Positions 61,842 through 64,000 of a stretch of DNA of 64,000 nt are shown piece by piece. The notes under the pieces were generated by a model. It was not told where the DNA came from. It saw nothing but the letters and a program-made list of their open reading frames with translations, and did not search any database. Origin of the DNA: Pseudomonas fluvialis (GTDB lineage: Bacteria; Pseudomonadota; Gammaproteobacteria; Pseudomonadales; Pseudomonadaceae); contig NZ_JACHLL010000001.1 in assembly GCF_014207935.1 (NCBI RefSeq), positions 124,001 through 188,000 on the forward strand, written 5' to 3'. Made by a program: the position numbers and the translations under genes. Numbering within the stretch: the stretch's first letter is position 1; each line of letters begins with the position of its first letter.

Positions 61842-62765
61842 TCAGGCGGTTTGAAAGAAACGGTAGAACTGGCGCAACTGGGCCTGGGCATCGCCCACGC
61901 TGACCGGTGTGAAGCGCAGCGCTTGCTGCGCCGGGCATTGCGCCAGACGACTTAGGTCCAGCGGGTGCAGCCAGCCGAGAATCGGATACCCGCCCATGCT
62001 CTGATGATCGGCCTGCAGGATGATCGGCTGACCATCGGGCGGCACCTGAATGGCGCCGCGCGTCACCCCCAGCGACCACTGCCGTCGTGGTGGCTCGATG
62101 GCCTGGCCGCACAGGCGCGCCCCCATGCGGTCGGAGTGCGGGCTGAGCTGCCAGGCCTGCGCGAAGAACGCCTGCAGTTCGTCCTCGGCAAACTCGGCAG
62201 CATCGCCGCCGGTGATCACCCGCAGTACGGGCGAGCAACTGTAATCCGGCCGATACGGCCAGGGCAGGCTGGCGGTTTGGCGAAACTGTGCAGGCGCACA
62301 CAGCAAGCGATCCCCCACCTGCAACGCCCTTCCACCACCGCCATGGCCGCCCAGCCCTTCGCGGTGCTGGCAACTGACACTGCCCAGCACGGCCTCACCA
62401 CGAAAGCCCCCGGCGACCGCCAGGTAGGCCCGCTGGCCTCGCTGGGCGAAGCCCAGTTTCAGACGCTGCCCGGCGCGCAGCGCAAAGCGCGTCCACAAAG
62501 GCAGCGGCTCGTCATCACGGCGCAGCGGCAGCTCGGCGCCAGTCACCGCCAGCCAGGTATCGACCTGGCTTTCCAGCTCGACGTCGCCCAGAGCGATCTC
62601 CAGCAGTGGCGTGCCCCAAGGGTTGTCCAGCAGGCGATTGGCCCAGGCGGCCGCCTTCAGATCCAGCGGCCCGGCCGGCGAAACGCCCAGGTGCAGCCAG
62701 CCCTGACGGCCGCCATCCTGCAGCAGGGTCTGCGGTCCCGCCCGCAGCACGCGCAGGCCCTTCAC
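61842..62765 (-). CDS. pxpC: 5-oxoprolinase subunit PxpC (biotin-dependent carboxyltransferase-like, KipA)
   Basis: Third subunit of the ATP-dependent PxpABC enzyme, which opens 5-oxoproline (pyroglutamate) to glutamate. The 307-residue protein belongs to the AHS2/KipA family, with RAGPQTLLQDGGRQGW near residues 8-23 and WSLGVTRGAIQVPPDGQPIIL near 230. It overlaps pxpB by four bases. Confidence 0.92.
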   Translation of the reverse strand: MKGLRVLRAGPQTLLQDGGRQGWLHLGVSPAGPLDLKAAAWANRLLDNPWGTPLLEIALGDVELESQVDTWLAVTGAELPLRRDDEPLPLWTRFALRAGQRLKLGFAQRGQRAYLAVAGGFRGEAVLGSVSCQHREGLGGHGGGGRALQVGDRLLCAPAQFRQTASLPWPYRPDYSCSPVLRVITGGDAAEFAEDELQAFFAQAWQLSPHSDRMGARLCGQAIEPPRRQWSLGVTRGAIQVPPDGQPIILQADHQSMGGYPILGWLHPLDLSRLAQCPAQQALRFTPVSVGDAQAQLRQFYRFFQTA

Positions 62766-63439
62766 CGCGGCCCACCCAGAGCGCGATAAGCAGCCTCATC
62801 AATGGCGTGAAAGCGCACCCGGTCGCCGATGGCCAGCGGGCTGGGCGGCGTCTGCCGGGCATCGAAGAGAGGCAGCGGGCAACGCCCCAGCAAGTGCCAG
62901 CCGCCGGGGGAAGCCTGCGGGTAGACCGCCGTCTGCCGCTCGGCAATCGCCAGGCTGCCCGCTGGCACCCGCGTGCGGGGCGTGGCCCGGCGCGGCAGCT
63001 GCAGCCGCGAATCCAGCTCCCCCAGATAGGCAAAGCCCGGTGCGAAACCGATGGCACCAACGCGGTATTCCACCGCACTGTGCAGAGCAATCACCTCGGC
63101 AACACTGAGGCAACAGGCTTGTGCCACCTCGTCCAGGTCCTCCCCCGCGTACCACACCGGCCACTCATGCAGGCGCCCAGCCTGCTCCGGCGCCGGCTCG
63201 GCCAGCCAGACTTCCAGCAGCGGCGTCAGACGGGCCGAGAGCGCCAGGTGATCGATCTGCAGCAGGTCGTAATGCAGCAGCAGAGTGGTCCAGCCCGGCA
63301 CCAGATCAATCAGCAGAGGCCCCAGTTCGGCACGAATGCGTTGCGCCAGTACCGCCAGGCGCAGCGGCAGCTCGGCATCCGGCGCCTCGGCCAGCACCAG
63401 CAACAGGGCTTCGGCACCAGCCGGTTCGAGGCGGATCAC
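62762..63439 (-). CDS. pxpB: 5-oxoprolinase subunit PxpB (KipI family)
   Basis: Second subunit of PxpABC. The 225-residue AHS1/KipI-type protein has VEYRVGAIGFAPGFAYLGEL near residues 125-145 and RRATPRTRVPAGSLAIA near 150. The same fold occurs in the B. subtilis KipI kinase inhibitor, but the pxpA and pxpC neighbours indicate oxoprolinase. Overlaps both neighbours by four bases. Confidence 0.93.
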   Translation of the reverse strand: MIRLEPAGAEALLLVLAEAPDAELPLRLAVLAQRIRAELGPLLIDLVPGWTTLLLHYDLLQIDHLALSARLTPLLEVWLAEPAPEQAGRLHEWPVWYAGEDLDEVAQACCLSVAEVIALHSAVEYRVGAIGFAPGFAYLGELDSRLQLPRRATPRTRVPAGSLAIAERQTAVYPQASPGGWHLLGRCPLPLFDARQTPPSPLAIGDRVRFHAIDEAAYRALGGPR

Positions 63440-64000
63440 AGGCTGTCCAGTTGCGCCCGCAGCCGGCGCAGCACCGCCAGGGATTCGGCGTTGTCGCCAT
63501 GCACGCAGAGGCTGTCGGCCTCAAGACGCAGCGGACTGCCATCGAGCGCGGCAAAAGGTTCGCCACGGGCGATGGCCAGCGCCTGTTCAAGAATGCGCTC
63601 GGCCTGCTGGTGCACCGCACCGGGCAGGCGGCGCGGTGCCAGGCTGCCATCGGCCAGGTAGGCGCGATCGGCAAAGGCCTCGCGCAGCAGCGGCACGCCG
63701 GCCGCCTCGGCCAGCCGTCGCTCTCGGGCATTGCCGTCGCTCTGCTGGCCGCCACGGGCCAGCAGCATCAGCGGCAGCCCGGCACGGTAGCGGGCACAGG
63801 CGCGCAACACCGCCTGCAGCAGGTCATCGCGCAGCAGCAGATCGTTGTACAGCGCGCCATGGGGTTTGACGTAATCGATCTGCGTGCCCGCCGCCCGGCA
63901 AAAGGCATCCAGCGCGCCCAACTGGTACAGCACCAGCGCCTCGACCTCCTCGGCCGAACAGGCCAGATGACGCCGGCCAAAGCCCTGCAGGTCGGGGTAG
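63436..64000 (-). CDS. pxpA: 5-oxoprolinase subunit PxpA (LamB/YcsF family), C-terminal part
   Basis: Partial gene; runs off the right edge. About 187 C-terminal residues are visible of a usual 250. The LamB/YcsF signature VKPHGALYNDLL is clear, followed by FADRAYLADGSLAPRRLPGA and CVHGDNAES, all typical of PxpA, the subunit thought to bind 5-oxoproline and assist ring opening. The N-terminus and promoter are outside the window. Order pxpA-pxpB-pxpC-binding protein is an operon by overlap and spacing. Confidence 0.92.
   Translation of the reverse strand, partial: YPDLQGFGRRHLACSAEEVEALVLYQLGALDAFCRAAGTQIDYVKPHGALYNDLLLRDDLLQAVLRACARYRAGLPLMLLARGGQQSDGNARERRLAEAAGVPLLREAFADRAYLADGSLAPRRLPGAVHQQAERILEQALAIARGEPFAALDGSPLRLEADSLCVHGDNAESLAVLRRLRAQLDSL

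Overview
The window is a conserved housekeeping stretch of a Pseudomonas chromosome. GC content is high, the proteins are close to P. aeruginosa family members in length and motif, and the gene order is, as far as I can recall, that of the PA4418 to PA4495 region of PAO1: dcw start, rnpB, lpoA, petABC, rplM-rpsI, cysDNC, algW, mla-murA-his, kdsD-lpt-rpoN-pts, mreBCD, gatCAB, roxSR. No tRNA, rRNA, CRISPR array, prophage, integrase or complete insertion sequence was seen, and no gene cluster that looks like a new defence, secretion or biosynthetic system. The most unusual material is regulatory DNA and one small palindromic mobile-looking repeat.

Layout. 1-1916 (minus): ftsI (cut by the edge), ftsL, rsmH, mraZ, driven from a promoter with an MraZ box array. 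2229-2579: RNase P RNA (minus). 2616-6904: rsmI (minus), then lpoA-yraN-gmhA/diaA-dolP (plus). 6952-11749 (minus): sspB, sspA, the cytochrome bc1 operon petABC, and rpsI-rplM. 12033-15360: an acyl-CoA dehydrogenase diverging from a DJ-1/AraC-type regulator, then a secreted TPR-like protein. 15418-22953: zapE, trpS, a small hydrolase, zapG, cysNC-cysD and a Nif3-family gene. 23063-24214: algW.

24271-32175 (minus): mlaFEDCB, ibaG, murA, hisG, hisD, hisC. 32366-39354 (plus): kdsD-kdsC-lptCAB-rpoN-hpf-ptsN-rapZ-ptsO, which joins LPS precursor synthesis and export to sigma-54 and the nitrogen PTS. 39412-52273: pmbA, darP, then tldD, a nitrilase, yhdP, rng, maf and mreDCB (all minus except darP). 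52498-56634: gatCAB, an RlpA-like lipoprotein and a carboxymuconolactone decarboxylase-like protein. 56722-64000: a solute-binding-like protein, the redox two-component system roxSR, a SIMPL protein, and a pxpABC 5-oxoprolinase operon with its own solute-binding protein.

The common theme is the cell envelope: septal and lateral-wall peptidoglycan (ftsI, ftsL, lpoA, mreBCD, murA, RlpA-like), outer membrane lipid traffic (mla, lpt, yhdP, dolP) and its stress protease (algW). It is interleaved with translation (rplM, rpsI, trpS, gatCAB, hpf, rng) and respiration (petABC with RoxSR). Starts were chosen by family alignment and visible ribosome binding sites; promoters were read by eye and are candidates.
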